A stretch of DNA of 64,000 nucleotides, taken from the NCBI GenBank assembly GCA_046329815.1, contig JAXLTY010000002.1, positions 1,302,001-1,366,000 on the forward strand. The letters are read 5' to 3'. The notes beneath the pieces were generated by a model that saw only the letters and a program-made list of their open reading frames with translations, made no database searches and was not told the DNA's origin. The stretch comes from JADJSS01 sp046329815 (GTDB lineage: Bacteria; Bacteroidota; Bacteroidia; Chitinophagales; JADIYW01). Positions 28,363 through 38,148 of this stretch are shown one piece after another (position 1 is the stretch's first letter; every line of letters starts with the position of its first letter). The translations under genes and the position numbers were made by a program.

Positions 28363-31300
28363 CAGTTTCTGATAAAAACAACTTACCGATCTTCTTTTGA
28401 ATCGTTAACGTTTTAGAAGTCGCATTATTAATACCATACAAAACAGAAGCAGTTATATTGCTGTTATCTGTATTGTAATATTTGCACAATGCCAATAAAC
28501 AATAAGCAGTTTCCTGCGTACTCATCCAGTTATTCTTATTCAAAGCAAGCATAATTTGATTTACTAAAATGGCTGAACGCTTCTCGTCTTTTAAATTCAC
28601 CAACGTTTCCAGTATCATAGCTTTATCTCTGATGGCAGAACCGTAAGCATATGATAATTCTCTGTAATTAGCAATTTCTAATGACAGATTTTTCACTAAT
28701 GAATTGGCGACTTCAAATTGACCGATCAATTTATATGCAGCTGCAAGTCGCCATTTTGCTGATGGTTTCAGGTTTTTAAATTCTCTTAACTGATTCATTG
28801 CGCCAATCTCAGGCGTGTTGTTTAGCGCCAATGTATATAACCGATATGCCTGCAAAAACTGATAACTTTCTTCATCGTGTATTTCTACAAATGCAGCCGT
28901 TGATTCGTTCCATTTCTTTGCTCTTTCCTTTTGATATTTTAGCCAGTTTGATTTTAAAGCAACTGGAATTACATATCCTTTTTTCTCTGCTTCAATTAAA
29001 AAATGACCGGCATAATTGCTGCCAAATTCGCTTGCTTCGCTTTCACCAGGCCAATATGAAAAACCGCCATCTGTTGTTTGAAACAATTGAATTCTTTTAA
29101 TTCCTTTTTTAATATTCTCTGTGATCTGGTTATTCAATGAATCTGACAAATTCATCAGGTTATTAATAAATAATTGTGGAAACACAGACGATGTAGTTTG
29201 TTCGATGCAACCATGTGGATATTGGATCAGGTAGTTCAAACGTGTTTCCAAGCCAATTGATGGTATCGTGGAGAGTTCTACTGTTGCGGAATTTGTTCCG
29301 TCAATTCCGAAGAACTGGATTGGTTGCGTGCTTGATTTACCAGGTTCTAGTACAAATTCATTGGTTTGTGTAGTCATTGGATTTGGCATTCGCACATCGA
29401 TTTCTATTTCCTGATATGCAGTTTCTTTACCACTTGTCGCTTTTATTTTAACCTTAGCAACACCAATTTTATTTTTTATTTTAAGTTTAAAATTTACTAT
29501 TTCATCGCCAATATTTGAAAAATGAATAGATTGTTGTTTGTTGCCAACCTCAATAAAATCATTCGTTTCAATGCTAACATTCACATCTTTCACAAAATTT
29601 TCCATCGCGAAAATATCAACCGGCAGTTCTATTTCTTCGGTTGGTGAAAACACACGCGGTAAAGTTGCCAATAACATCAATGGCTTTTTAATAGCAACTT
29701 CTTTTTGTGCATTTCCATAGCTGCCGTCATGCTGCGCGACTACCATTACACGCACACTGCCAATATAATTTGGTATCGGAATTTTATGTGTAGCCGTTTG
29801 TCCTTTTTCTAGAATAAACGGGCCAAGATGTTTTACCATTGGAATAAAACGGTTCGCTTTATTTGCATATTCATCCTGATATTCACCATCACCACCAATT
29901 GAAATCATCTTATCTAATTTTCCTGAATAAGCACCAATTACAGCATCATACATGTCCCAAGTTTTCACACCTAAAGCTTGTTTTGCATAGAAAGTATTCC
30001 ATGCATTAGGTGTTTTAAAATGTGTCAAATCTAACAAACCGTCATCAACAATTTCTAATGTATATGACATCTTTTTACCATTTTGTTCTTTTATGTTAAC
30101 GACCATATTTTGCTCAGGTTTTGCTGTATTTGGAGTCTCAATAACAGGATGCAAAAATGTGTTTTCATCAACAATTGTAATAGGAATAATGCCATAAAGC
30201 CGAATCGGTAAATCGTTAACTGTATTGATATGCGGCTGTAAATAAGTAATATGAATAAACACATTCGGCGTCATGTTAGCAGTAGCCGTGAATTCATATT
30301 TTGTTTCGCCTGCTGTTGCATTTATCCATTGTGATTGCAATACTTTTGTAGCATTTTCGACACTCACTAATACTTTTCCTTTTGCACTGGTTGGTATGGA
30401 AACTTTGATTTTCTCACCTGTTTTATACGTTGGCTTATCCGTTGAAAAATTAAGCATAGTGGCATTTTCGGTATTGGATCTGCTTTCACGATTCCAATAT
30501 GGCATATCAAAAAACACAACAGATCCTGTTTGGTGACCACCTTCAACATCTGTAACAGTTATCAAATATCTGCCCCAATTTTTATCATTTATTGTCATCG
30601 AAAAATCGGCATTTGCATCCGTTGGCATGATCATTGAATCTTTAATGATGGATGTCGCATTTTTTGCAACAAAATTGGACAGATCGTCTTCATCACGTTC
30701 GTACCACCATTGCCAGTTCAGTTTATAAATTCTAAGATGCAGTTGATTTACTTTCGCAGCATTTCCTTTTTCATCAACCGTGACAATCCTAAATAATTGT
30801 TTTTTATTGGTTGCCAATGGTTCGTACTGACTGGAGTTTGATGGCGTCTGCAAACCAACATAGCGATTAAAAGGTGATACTAAAACCTGCGCTCTGTCAA
30901 TACTAAAATCGCCGCCTTGTTCAAAAACCTTAGTAACATAAGTAGCTTTCACTATACCTGAAACATCTTTCGGAATAGTTGGCATTGCTTCAAAATCAAC
31001 TGTTCCATTTTCATTCAAAGCACCATTAAAAACGGTAATTTCATCACTGATAGTTTGTTTTAAAGGCGATTGAAAAATATAATTTTGATACTTCTTAAAA
31101 GAAGTTTCTGTTGCACTGATAACTGCAGAAACAGTAACATTCAAGTTTTTAGCAACGCCACCATGCAACCATTTTGATTGCAATTGAACTTTTTGATTTT
31201 TATTATTTGCGCTTAAAACAGAATCCGGAAATGTAAGATTTATTTTCAAACGATTTGGCTTTACCGTTTCTACATTGATACGTTTATTAAATACATTATT

Positions 31301-33424
31301 ACCGATAGTTACTGTAGCCATGTAGTTTCCGGTTGGTGCATTTGAAGTTGTCGCACATCTGAAATCATACATTTTATCGACTGATTTAGTAGATGTGGTT
31401 TCATAAATTATAGTACCTGATGGATTTGTTAGTTCAAATTTTACAGGATGATTATCCGGTATGGTGTGTAGTTTATCTTCTAAAATAAAAGTCAGAAACA
31501 AACTATCACCAGGACGCCAAACGCCACGTTCTGCATAGATATAACCTTTCACACCTTTCTGGTATTGCTCGCCTTCGATATCGAAAATACTTAGTGAATT
31601 CGCGTTACTTTCTTTCACTTTTAAGTAACCACGCTGGCTGCCTTGTTTGGCAATAATTAAAAATGGTTTTCTGGTTAATTTCACATCAAACATGCCATTT
31701 TCATTGGTTTTTCCGCTTACAATCGTCTGATTAGTATAATCTGAAAATTCAATTTCCGTATTGTTTATTGGTTCTGTAGTCAGCATATTACTAACATACA
31801 CATGCGCAGTTTTGTCGTCATCAATTTTATAAACAATACCAATATCAGATGCTAAAATATTTCTGCTCACTGCTTTTCCATCATAATAATTATTATCACA
31901 TGGCGAATAATTGTCGCCATAACCAGACCAAGTATCATAACCATAATCATAGCTGTAACCATGCCATTCATCTTCCGTCCAGTCTTTATTTTCTTCGGCT
32001 TCTTCATCATCTGTAAATTCATCATTTTCTTCATCATTTACAGGACAATCAAAATTGGTGTATTCTTTTTTAAACTTGATAGAAATTCTGTAAATACTGC
32101 CCGGATCAGGAATGATTAATTTTTTCAAATCAATTACATGCTGCGTCCATTTATTAATGTTAACATTCGTAATATCAGGTAGTTTGATATTTTTTTCTAC
32201 AATCGTCTTACCTACTCTTTTCAAACCTTCATCGCCATCCAAATCATTTACCTGTAAAAACTGTTTGATGTTATTGCTGTAAATCTTTATAATTCTTACA
32301 TCTACACTTTTTAAACCAATAGATTCAAAAGGAAAAAATAAGCCTTGCGAATTGGGCAAAATTGAACCTTTACCATTAATAATAACTTGTGGTTTTGGCG
32401 GTTCAAATTCTAAAGTGGTGCTATATGTCGTATTCATAGCATAACCTTTAAAGTTTTTTACACCAGATGCAACATTCAGCATATAATTACCAATAATTCT
32501 TTCAGCCAGAAAAACTTTTACTGTATTTTGTTCGATGCTGTATGTTAGTGCTTCGTTGTTAGATAACGTAATCAAACCATTCAAATCCTGATCTTGTTTT
32601 ATCGGATCACTAAACGTAAGCGTTACAGATGAGTTTTCATCGTCATTTACTTTAGCATCTGTCACCACAAAATCACCTAAAGCAGGAATGATTATTTCTT
32701 TATTACCGCTTTCTTTTGCGCTAATCGGCTTACCGTTCCATGAAATAAGCACTTTGCCTTTTTCTGTTGTACGCACAATACTGTCAATCAAAACAGTATA
32801 GTTTGTAGCATCTATTTTGTTCCATTTTATTTTCAATTTATTACCATTTTGCACGGCCTTAATTGTTTTATATAATTTTAAGGTGTCTTCTTCATCGCTT
32901 AATTTCACATTGGCTGTTATTGTTTGCCATTCAATGTTATAATCATCAATATTCTGACTTGCACTTAAATCAACCGACATTGTTTGGCTGTATGTAGAAA
33001 ATTGAAATCTCATTTTTTTGCAATCAGATTCCACATCAACCAATTTTGACAGTTTAAAAGTAGCAGTATATAATGTTTGTTCTTTCAACGGTTCGTCAGG
33101 AATAAATTCAATCACTCTATTCGAAATGAATCGTGTTTTTCCTTTAATGGATGGTGAAAATGTGATTACATTTTTCAGCAAATTACTATCAGGCAACGGA
33201 ATTTTGTTGGCATCGTTATAATTTGAATCGATAGGTAATTCGCTTGCCAATTCAATTTTGATGGTGCTTGTCCGGCTCAACATACCTGATGTATAGCCGG
33301 AAACATACTGTGCAAAAGCCGGATCAACAGTAATGATTTCGGGTTTTGCTGTGAGTTTTTTTGTTATAAAAAAAACTGTTGTAATTGCTACAAAAGATAA
33401 GAAAAAGATGCGTTTGCGGTTCAT
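28331..33424 (-). CDS. Bacterial alpha-2-macroglobulin family protein (thioester type), frameshifted near the 3' end
   Basis: 1697 codons before a premature stop (...SKAKCCTD); about 1861 residues if the frame is restored with the next fragment. An N-terminal hydrophobic segment (residues 5-21) acts as signal or anchor, and no lipobox is seen. Macroglobulin beta-domains fill the first two thirds (GRYVERGVWRPGDSLF-like motif YAERGVWRPGDSLF). An acidic, tyrosine-rich insert (DDEEAEENKDWTEDEW) lies at ~470-510. The thioester motif is Cys1406-Ile-Glu-Gln1409 in YPHGCIEQTTS, followed by the alpha-helical thioester domain. It is thought to trap attacking proteases in the periplasm, working with PBP1C (family knowledge); pbpC is 4.4 kb away on the same strand. 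Confidence 0.88.
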   Translation of the reverse strand: MNRKRIFFLSFVAITTVFFITKKLTAKPEIITVDPAFAQYVSGYTSGMLSRTSTIKIELASELPIDSNYNDANKIPLPDSNLLKNVITFSPSIKGKTRFISNRVIEFIPDEPLKEQTLYTATFKLSKLVDVESDCKKMRFQFSTYSQTMSVDLSASQNIDDYNIEWQTITANVKLSDEEDTLKLYKTIKAVQNGNKLKIKWNKIDATNYTVLIDSIVRTTEKGKVLISWNGKPISAKESGNKEIIIPALGDFVVTDAKVNDDENSSVTLTFSDPIKQDQDLNGLITLSNNEALTYSIEQNTVKVFLAERIIGNYMLNVASGVKNFKGYAMNTTYSTTLEFEPPKPQVIINGKGSILPNSQGLFFPFESIGLKSVDVRIIKIYSNNIKQFLQVNDLDGDEGLKRVGKTIVEKNIKLPDITNVNINKWTQHVIDLKKLIIPDPGSIYRISIKFKKEYTNFDCPVNDEENDEFTDDEEAEENKDWTEDEWHGYSYDYGYDTWSGYGDNYSPCDNNYYDGKAVSRNILASDIGIVYKIDDDKTAHVYVSNMLTTEPINNTEIEFSDYTNQTIVSGKTNENGMFDVKLTRKPFLIIAKQGSQRGYLKVKESNANSLSIFDIEGEQYQKGVKGYIYAERGVWRPGDSLFLTFILEDKLHTIPDNHPVKFELTNPSGTIIYETTSTKSVDKMYDFRCATTSNAPTGNYMATVTIGNNVFNKRINVETVKPNRLKINLTFPDSVLSANNKNQKVQLQSKWLHGGVAKNLNVTVSAVISATETSFKKYQNYIFQSPLKQTISDEITVFNGALNENGTVDFEAMPTIPKDVSGIVKATYVTKVFEQGGDFSIDRAQVLVSPFNRYVGLQTPSNSSQYEPLATNKKQLFRIVTVDEKGNAAKVNQLHLRIYKLNWQWWYERDEDDLSNFVAKNATSIIKDSMIMPTDANADFSMTINDKNWGRYLITVTDVEGGHQTGSVVFFDMPYWNRESRSNTENATMLNFSTDKPTYKTGEKIKVSIPTSAKGKVLVSVENATKVLQSQWINATAGETKYEFTATANMTPNVFIHITYLQPHINTVNDLPIRLYGIIPITIVDENTFLHPVIETPNTAKPEQNMVVNIKEQNGKKMSYTLEIVDDGLLDLTHFKTPNAWNTFYAKQALGVKTWDMYDAVIGAYSGKLDKMISIGGDGEYQDEYANKANRFIPMVKHLGPFILEKGQTATHKIPIPNYIGSVRVMVVAQHDGSYGNAQKEVAIKKPLMLLATLPRVFSPTEEIELPVDIFAMENFVKDVNVSIETNDFIEVGNKQQSIHFSNIGDEIVNFKLKIKNKIGVAKVKIKATSGKETAYQEIEIDVRMPNPMTTQTNEFVLEPGKSSTQPIQFFGIDGTNSATVELSTIPSIGLETRLNYLIQYPHGCIEQTTSSVFPQLFINNLMNLSDSLNNQITENIKKGIKRIQLFQTTDGGFSYWPGESEASEFGSNYAGHFLIEAEKKGYVIPVALKSNWLKYQKERAKKWNESTAAFVEIHDEESYQFLQAYRLYTLALNNTPEIGAMNQLREFKNLKPSAKWRLAAAYKLIGQFEVANSLVKNLSLEIANYRELSYAYGSAIRDKAMILETLVNLKDEKRSAILVNQIMLALNKNNWMSTQETAYCLLALCKYYNTDNSNITASVLYGINNATSKTLTIQKKIGKLFLSETVFSKAKCCTD

Positions 33425-33584
33425 GGATATTTATTTTATGGAACAAATATCTAACCGATTTTAAACGCACGCAGGCAACTCTATCAGGCGTGATAAGTTG
33501 GTTAGCAAGTGCATGAAATTAGTGATTAAGTGTGATTTCGCTGGTTTACCTTAATTGAAATGGTAGATTTTCAGTTGAAACTGA

Positions 33585-34715
33585 CTATAAAACACCTTTT
33601 GTAGTCGGCAAATCATTTCCATCTTTTTTGATCGCCATTTTTATGGATTTTGCGACTGCTTTAAAAATGGCTTCTATTTTATGATGTTCATTGTCGCCTT
33701 CTGCTTTGATATTTAAGTTGCATTTTGCTGCATCCGAAAATGATTTCCAGAAATGAAAGAATAATTCGGTTGGCATATCACCTACTTTTTCGCGGTTGAA
33801 TTTTGCTTTCCAAACTAACCATGGTCTGCCTGAAAAATCAATTGCTGCCTGCGCTAACACGTCATCCATTGGTAGCAAAAAACCGTAACGCGCAATACCT
33901 TTTTTATTTCCAAGCGCCAGATGAAACGCTTCGCCTAAAGCAATCGCAGTGTCTTCAATCGTGTGATGTTCATCGATGTGCAAATCGCCTTTTACTTTAA
34001 TATCTAAATCGCAGCCGGAATGTTTTGACAACTGTTCCAGCATATGATCAAAAAAACCTAAACCAGTTTTGATGTTTGATTTTCCGTTTCCGTCTAAATT
34101 TAATTGAATGGAAATTTTGGTTTCATTGGTGTTGCGTTGAATAGTTGCGGTTCGTTGTGGTTTCGACAAAAAGGCATAAATATCATTCCATGAATTAGTT
34201 TTCAGTGCGATGAAATTTTTTAATGCTTTTTGGTTGAGTTTGTCATCATCTGTTGTATCGGCACTTCTTCCAATTAAAATACCTTTTGCATTTAAATTCT
34301 TTGCTAACTGAATGTCCGTTAATCGATCACCGATGACAAATGAATTTTCCAGATCATACTTCGAAGCATCTAAATATTTTGTCAGCAAACCTGTGTTTGG
34401 TTTGCGTGTTGGTGCATTGTCTTTTGCAAATGTTCTATCAATAAAAATATCATCGAAAAGAATGCCTTCACTTTTAAAAATATCAAGCATTAAATTATGT
34501 ACAGGCAAAAATGTTTTTACGGGAAATGATTTCGTGCCTAAACCATCCTGATTTGTAATCATTACCAAAACAAAATCGGTTTCTTCTTTTATATTTTTGA
34601 GACTTGAAATTACATTTGGCAAGAATTCGAGTTTCTCAAAAGAGTCAACCTGAAAATTATCTTTCGGCTCGACAATCAATGTTCCGTCGCGATCAATGAA
34701 TAAGACTTTCTTCAT
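33585..34715 (-). CDS. hisB: Bifunctional histidinol-phosphatase / imidazoleglycerol-phosphate dehydratase
   Basis: 376 residues, the fused enterobacterial-type HisB. The N-terminal HAD phosphatase has DRDGT (8-12), TNQDG and GDRLTD. The Cys/His zinc loop of E. coli HisB is not seen here: the corresponding stretch reads FAKDNAPTRKP without cysteines. The C-terminal IGP dehydratase (~188-376) has the metal-binding motifs DEHHTIED (248-255) and DNEHHKIEA. It catalyses steps 6 and 8 of histidine synthesis in the cytoplasm. The start overlaps the hisC stop by 4 bases (ATGA), so translation is probably coupled. Last his gene on this side. Confidence 0.93.
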   Translation of the reverse strand: MKKVLFIDRDGTLIVEPKDNFQVDSFEKLEFLPNVISSLKNIKEETDFVLVMITNQDGLGTKSFPVKTFLPVHNLMLDIFKSEGILFDDIFIDRTFAKDNAPTRKPNTGLLTKYLDASKYDLENSFVIGDRLTDIQLAKNLNAKGILIGRSADTTDDDKLNQKALKNFIALKTNSWNDIYAFLSKPQRTATIQRNTNETKISIQLNLDGNGKSNIKTGLGFFDHMLEQLSKHSGCDLDIKVKGDLHIDEHHTIEDTAIALGEAFHLALGNKKGIARYGFLLPMDDVLAQAAIDFSGRPWLVWKAKFNREKVGDMPTELFFHFWKSFSDAAKCNLNIKAEGDNEHHKIEAIFKAVAKSIKMAIKKDGNDLPTTKGVL

Positions 34716-35770
34716 GATTTGTAATTTTTTAAAACTTCAATAAATAGTTTATTCTCTATGTTTGTTCCAACAGACACACGCAAACAACCTTTCAGCAACG
34801 GCGCATTGTCTCGATTACGCACAATGATTTTATGTTGAATTAAATATTTGTACAAATCATTCGCATCTTCTACTTTGAATAAAATATAATTCGCATCAGA
34901 AGGAAATACTTGCTGTATAAAAGGAATTTTTGCCAATTCATTTTCCAGATATTTTCTACCGTTCAATAATTCATCAACAAAATCATCTTTTTTATGTTGA
35001 TTTTCCAGTGCTTCCAATGTCAATTTTTGTGAATGTTGATTAACATTATATGGTAACTTTATTGTGTTCATATAATGAATAATTTCTTCGTGCGCATATA
35101 ACATACCTACACGTGCATCAGCCATACCATACGCTTTAGAAAATGTTTTTATCACCACTAAGTTCTGAAATTCATGCAATCGTTTCGTCCAGCTTTCATT
35201 AGTTGAAAAATCCTGATATGCTTCATCAATCACTACAATTCCATCAAAATTATTCAGTAAATATTCAATATCATTTTCATCAATTAAATTTCCTGTTGGA
35301 TTATTCGGCGAACAAATAAAAATGATTTTCACACCTTTGTCATTCTGAGCAAAGCGAAGAATCTCATCAACATTTAATTGAAAATTATCTTCTTTTAATA
35401 ATACTTCTTTCACTTCTACATTTTGCGAATGTGCTGAATGTTCGTACATAGAAAAAACCGGCGGACAAACAATAATCTTATTTTCTTTTGGTTCACAAAA
35501 TGCACGAATCAGTACATCAATACATTCATCGCTTCCGTTGCCAATAAAAATATTTTCAATTTTTAAATTTTCTTGAAGTGCTAATTTTTCTTTTATTTTT
35601 TGTTGCAACGGATCTGGATAACGATTGTGTATTTCATTGGTAACAGAGCCCATTGAATTTTCATTAGCATCTAAAAAAATACCATCATCGCCTGTATATT
35701 CAGCACGCGCAGACGAATATGGTTTCATTTTTAAAATATGCGGACGAACAAGCGTTTTTATGTCAGTCAT
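34712..35770 (-). CDS. hisC: Histidinol-phosphate aminotransferase
   Basis: 352 residues, a class I/II aminotransferase. SPNNPTGN and DEAYQDF line the cofactor site, and Lys212 in TFSKAYG should form the PLP Schiff base. It converts imidazole acetol phosphate to histidinol phosphate with glutamate. It is 9 bases after hisD and overlaps hisB by 4 bases. Just before the SPNNPTG strand the protein reads EILRFAQNDKG, encoded by a sequence resembling a dispersed repeat (35339-35365). Confidence 0.93.
   Translation of the reverse strand: MTDIKTLVRPHILKMKPYSSARAEYTGDDGIFLDANENSMGSVTNEIHNRYPDPLQQKIKEKLALQENLKIENIFIGNGSDECIDVLIRAFCEPKENKIIVCPPVFSMYEHSAHSQNVEVKEVLLKEDNFQLNVDEILRFAQNDKGVKIIFICSPNNPTGNLIDENDIEYLLNNFDGIVVIDEAYQDFSTNESWTKRLHEFQNLVVIKTFSKAYGMADARVGMLYAHEEIIHYMNTIKLPYNVNQHSQKLTLEALENQHKKDDFVDELLNGRKYLENELAKIPFIQQVFPSDANYILFKVEDANDLYKYLIQHKIIVRNRDNAPLLKGCLRVSVGTNIENKLFIEVLKNYKS
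35339..35365 (-). repeat. Dispersed 27-bp repeat-like sequence inside hisC
   Basis: The minus strand reads GAGATTCTTCGCTTTGCTCA followed by GAATGAC and encodes EILRFAQND. This RFAQND-type sequence recurs in many unrelated environmental genomes as an interspersed repeat (recollection, not searched). ATTCT and AGAAT at its ends are complementary. Confidence 0.5.
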
Positions 35771-35779
35771 TTTTGTCTT

Positions 35780-37057
35780 CTAATTTTTTAATCTTATTGA
35801 AACAGCATTCTTATGTGCGATCAAACCTTCATTTTCAGCCATTCGTTCTATCGTTTTACCAAGATTCTGTAAACCTTCTTTTGATATTTTTTGAAACGTA
35901 ATTTTCTTTACAAAACTATCTAACGAAACACCACTGTATGCTTTAGCAAAACCGTTGGTCGGCAACGTATGATTGGTTCCGCTTGCATAATCGCCTGCAC
36001 TTTCCGGTGAATAATGACCAATAAACACAGAACCTGCATTGGTAATTTTTTCTGCGACTTCTTCTGCATTTCTTATTTGTAAGATCAAATGTTCCGGTGC
36101 GTAAAAATTGCTCAATTCAATTGCTTCATTTATATCTTTTACCAAAATCAATTTACTGTTTTCCAAGGCAATTGAAGCCAATTCTTTTCGCGGTAAATCT
36201 CTTAATTGCTGATCGATTGCAAAATGAACTAAATTCAAATATGCTTCTTCCGTTGTTACAAAAATCACCTGGCTATCTGCACCATGTTCTGCCTGCGACA
36301 ATAAATCTGCAGCAATATAATCCGGACGTGATTCATCATCGCCAATTACTAATACTTCGCTTGGTCCGGCAGGCATGTCAATCGCGATGCCTTCTTTATT
36401 CACCAATTGTTTCGCAGCAGTTACATATTGATTTCCTGGTCCGAAAATTTTATACACTTGCGGTATCGTTTCTGTTCCATAAGCCATCGCAGCAATTGCC
36501 TGCGCACCACCTACTTTATATATCTTATGCAAGCCACATAAATTCGCAACATATAAAATCGATGGATCAATCTTTCCTTGTTTATTTGCCGGCGTGCATA
36601 ATACAATATCATGACAACCTGCAATAATCGCCGGAATCACCAGCATCAAAACTGTAGAAAATAAAGGTGCTGTGCCACCAGGTATATATAAACCAACCTT
36701 TTCAATACCGACCGATTTTCGCCAGCATTGTACACCTTGTGTGGTTTCAACAATCTCTATTTTTTGTTGCTGATGCTGATGGAATTTAAAGATATTTATG
36801 TATGCTGTATCAATCGCGTTTTTAAATTCTTCTGAAATTGATTTCAATGCTTCTTCTACTTCCAATATCGAAACCAATAATTCGTTTAATTCAATGCCAT
36901 CGAATTTTTGAGTATAAAATTTCAACGCTTCATCGCCACGTTGTTTTACATCTTGTAAGATTGGAATAACAACTTGTTCTATTTGTTCCAGCGATTGTGT
37001 TGGTCGTTTTAAAATTTCGTTCCAGCTTTGTTTGGATGGATATTTTATAGTTTGCAT
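35780..37057 (-). CDS. hisD: Histidinol dehydrogenase
   Basis: 425 residues, the usual length. Conserved blocks: GLYIPGGTAPLFSTVLM, KIFGPGNQYVTAAKQLV, DMPAGPSEVLVI, LLSQAEHGADSQ (zinc ligands), YAPEHL (catalytic region) and GDYASGTNHTLPT. It oxidises L-histidinol to L-histidine in two NAD-dependent steps, the last reactions of the pathway. It lies 43 bases after hisG and 9 bases before hisC in the same operon. Confidence 0.95.
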   Translation of the reverse strand: MQTIKYPSKQSWNEILKRPTQSLEQIEQVVIPILQDVKQRGDEALKFYTQKFDGIELNELLVSILEVEEALKSISEEFKNAIDTAYINIFKFHQHQQQKIEIVETTQGVQCWRKSVGIEKVGLYIPGGTAPLFSTVLMLVIPAIIAGCHDIVLCTPANKQGKIDPSILYVANLCGLHKIYKVGGAQAIAAMAYGTETIPQVYKIFGPGNQYVTAAKQLVNKEGIAIDMPAGPSEVLVIGDDESRPDYIAADLLSQAEHGADSQVIFVTTEEAYLNLVHFAIDQQLRDLPRKELASIALENSKLILVKDINEAIELSNFYAPEHLILQIRNAEEVAEKITNAGSVFIGHYSPESAGDYASGTNHTLPTNGFAKAYSGVSLDSFVKKITFQKISKEGLQNLGKTIERMAENEGLIAHKNAVSIRLKN

Positions 37058-37100
37058 TTTCTTGTTTTTTTAAATTATACAATTATTACAATGAAAATGT

Positions 37101-37958
37101 TTAATAAATCAGTTTTTCAATCGGCATGACTAAAATACCTTCGGCACCAGCTTCTTTTAGTTGCTGAATTTTATTCCAGAAATCTTTTTCTGTAATTACC
37201 GAATGTACCGAACTCCAACCTTGTTTCGCCAATGCCTGAACCGTAGGTGAATTGATTCCGGGCAATAATGAAATGATTTTCTCTAAACTGTCATTGGGTG
37301 CATTCAATAAAATGTATTTATTCTTTTGCGCGCGTTTTACAGCTTCCAAACGAAATAACAACTGATTTAAAATACCATTTTTTTCAGTCGATAAATTTTT
37401 ATTTTTTATCATAATGGCTTCCGACTGAAAAATCTGTTCTACTTCTTTCAAACCGTTACTCAATAAAGTAGAACCTGTAGAAACGATGTCACAAATAGCA
37501 TCAGCCAAACCAATGCTCGGTGCAATTTCTACCGAACCGGAAATAACATGAATGTCCGCTTTTACATGATTCTTATCTAAATAATTTTGCAAAATCTTTG
37601 GATATGAAGTTGCAATGGATTTTCCGTTTAAATTATTAATAGAATTGTAAGTTTCATTTCTCGGAATTGCTAATGAAAGCCGGCATTTTCCAAAACCCAT
37701 TTTCAATACTTCATCTACTTGCTTATTGGATTCGACCAACACATTTTCACCAACAATACCAATATCGGCAACGCCGTCCTGTACATAATCAGGAATATCG
37801 TCATCACGCAGAAATAGTATTTCCATAGGAAAGTCATACGAAGACGTAACGAGCTTGCCGCTACTGTTTGGAAATGAAATATCACATTCATTGATCAGTT
37901 GAATAGAGTCTTCACTGAGGCGACCTTTCTTTTGTATTGCGAGTTTTAGCTTTTGCAT
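37101..37958 (-). CDS. hisG: ATP phosphoribosyltransferase, long form
   Basis: 285 residues. The catalytic periplasmic-binding-protein-like domain (1-~210) has LAIQKKGRLSEDS, GIVGENVLVES and DIVSTGSTL. The C-terminal ACT-like regulatory domain (~215-285; PGINSPTVQAL, EGILVMPIEKLI) marks the long HisG form, which is feedback-inhibited by histidine and needs no HisZ. It commits ATP and PRPP to histidine synthesis. First gene of the his operon; a TAAATTTG element lies 4 bases before its ATG. Confidence 0.95.
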   Translation of the reverse strand: MQKLKLAIQKKGRLSEDSIQLINECDISFPNSSGKLVTSSYDFPMEILFLRDDDIPDYVQDGVADIGIVGENVLVESNKQVDEVLKMGFGKCRLSLAIPRNETYNSINNLNGKSIATSYPKILQNYLDKNHVKADIHVISGSVEIAPSIGLADAICDIVSTGSTLLSNGLKEVEQIFQSEAIMIKNKNLSTEKNGILNQLLFRLEAVKRAQKNKYILLNAPNDSLEKIISLLPGINSPTVQALAKQGWSSVHSVITEKDFWNKIQQLKEAGAEGILVMPIEKLIY

Positions 37959-37962
37959 AAAA

Positions 37963-37970
37963 CAAATTTA
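37963..37970 (-). promoter_or_regulatory. -7 element TAAATTTG upstream of hisG
   Basis: An exact TAnnTTTG on the minus strand, separated from the hisG ATG (37958) by four bases. It implies an essentially leaderless his mRNA and so leaves no room for a classical his leader-peptide attenuator. No TTG at -33 was seen. Confidence 0.5.
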
Positions 37971-38026
37971 GTTTTTTGAAAATTAAGATAATGAGAAATA
38001 ATAAAGCGATTGAAAAAATAGATATG

Positions 38027-38043
38027 CACTCCTATTTGGAGTG
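38027..38043 (-). terminator. Weak hairpin after the GldM-like gene
   Basis: CACTCC-TATTT-GGAGTG, a 6-bp stem. On the minus strand it is followed by an imperfect U-rich stretch (CATATCTATTTTTTC). It lies between the GldM-like gene and hisG and may end the former's transcript. Confidence 0.35.
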
Positions 38044-38148
38044 ATGAAGAGCGTGAGCAGTTGTATTTACTAAGCGTAACATGTGTTCAAAAATAAAGAA
38101 TTATCTACATCAACTTACATTCCAAATGTTATGTATTTGTTAGAAGTT

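Noticed and set aside
28340..28370. Programmed ribosomal frameshift in alpha-2-macroglobulin
   Set aside because: The reading needs skipping one base in GTTTTTTCC. No classical -1 slippery heptamer in phase and no stimulatory structure were seen; mutation or homopolymer error is simpler.
37959..38148. his leader-peptide attenuator or T-box upstream of hisG
   Set aside because: No histidine-rich short ORF or T-box core is seen, and the promoter element sits 4 bases before the ATG.
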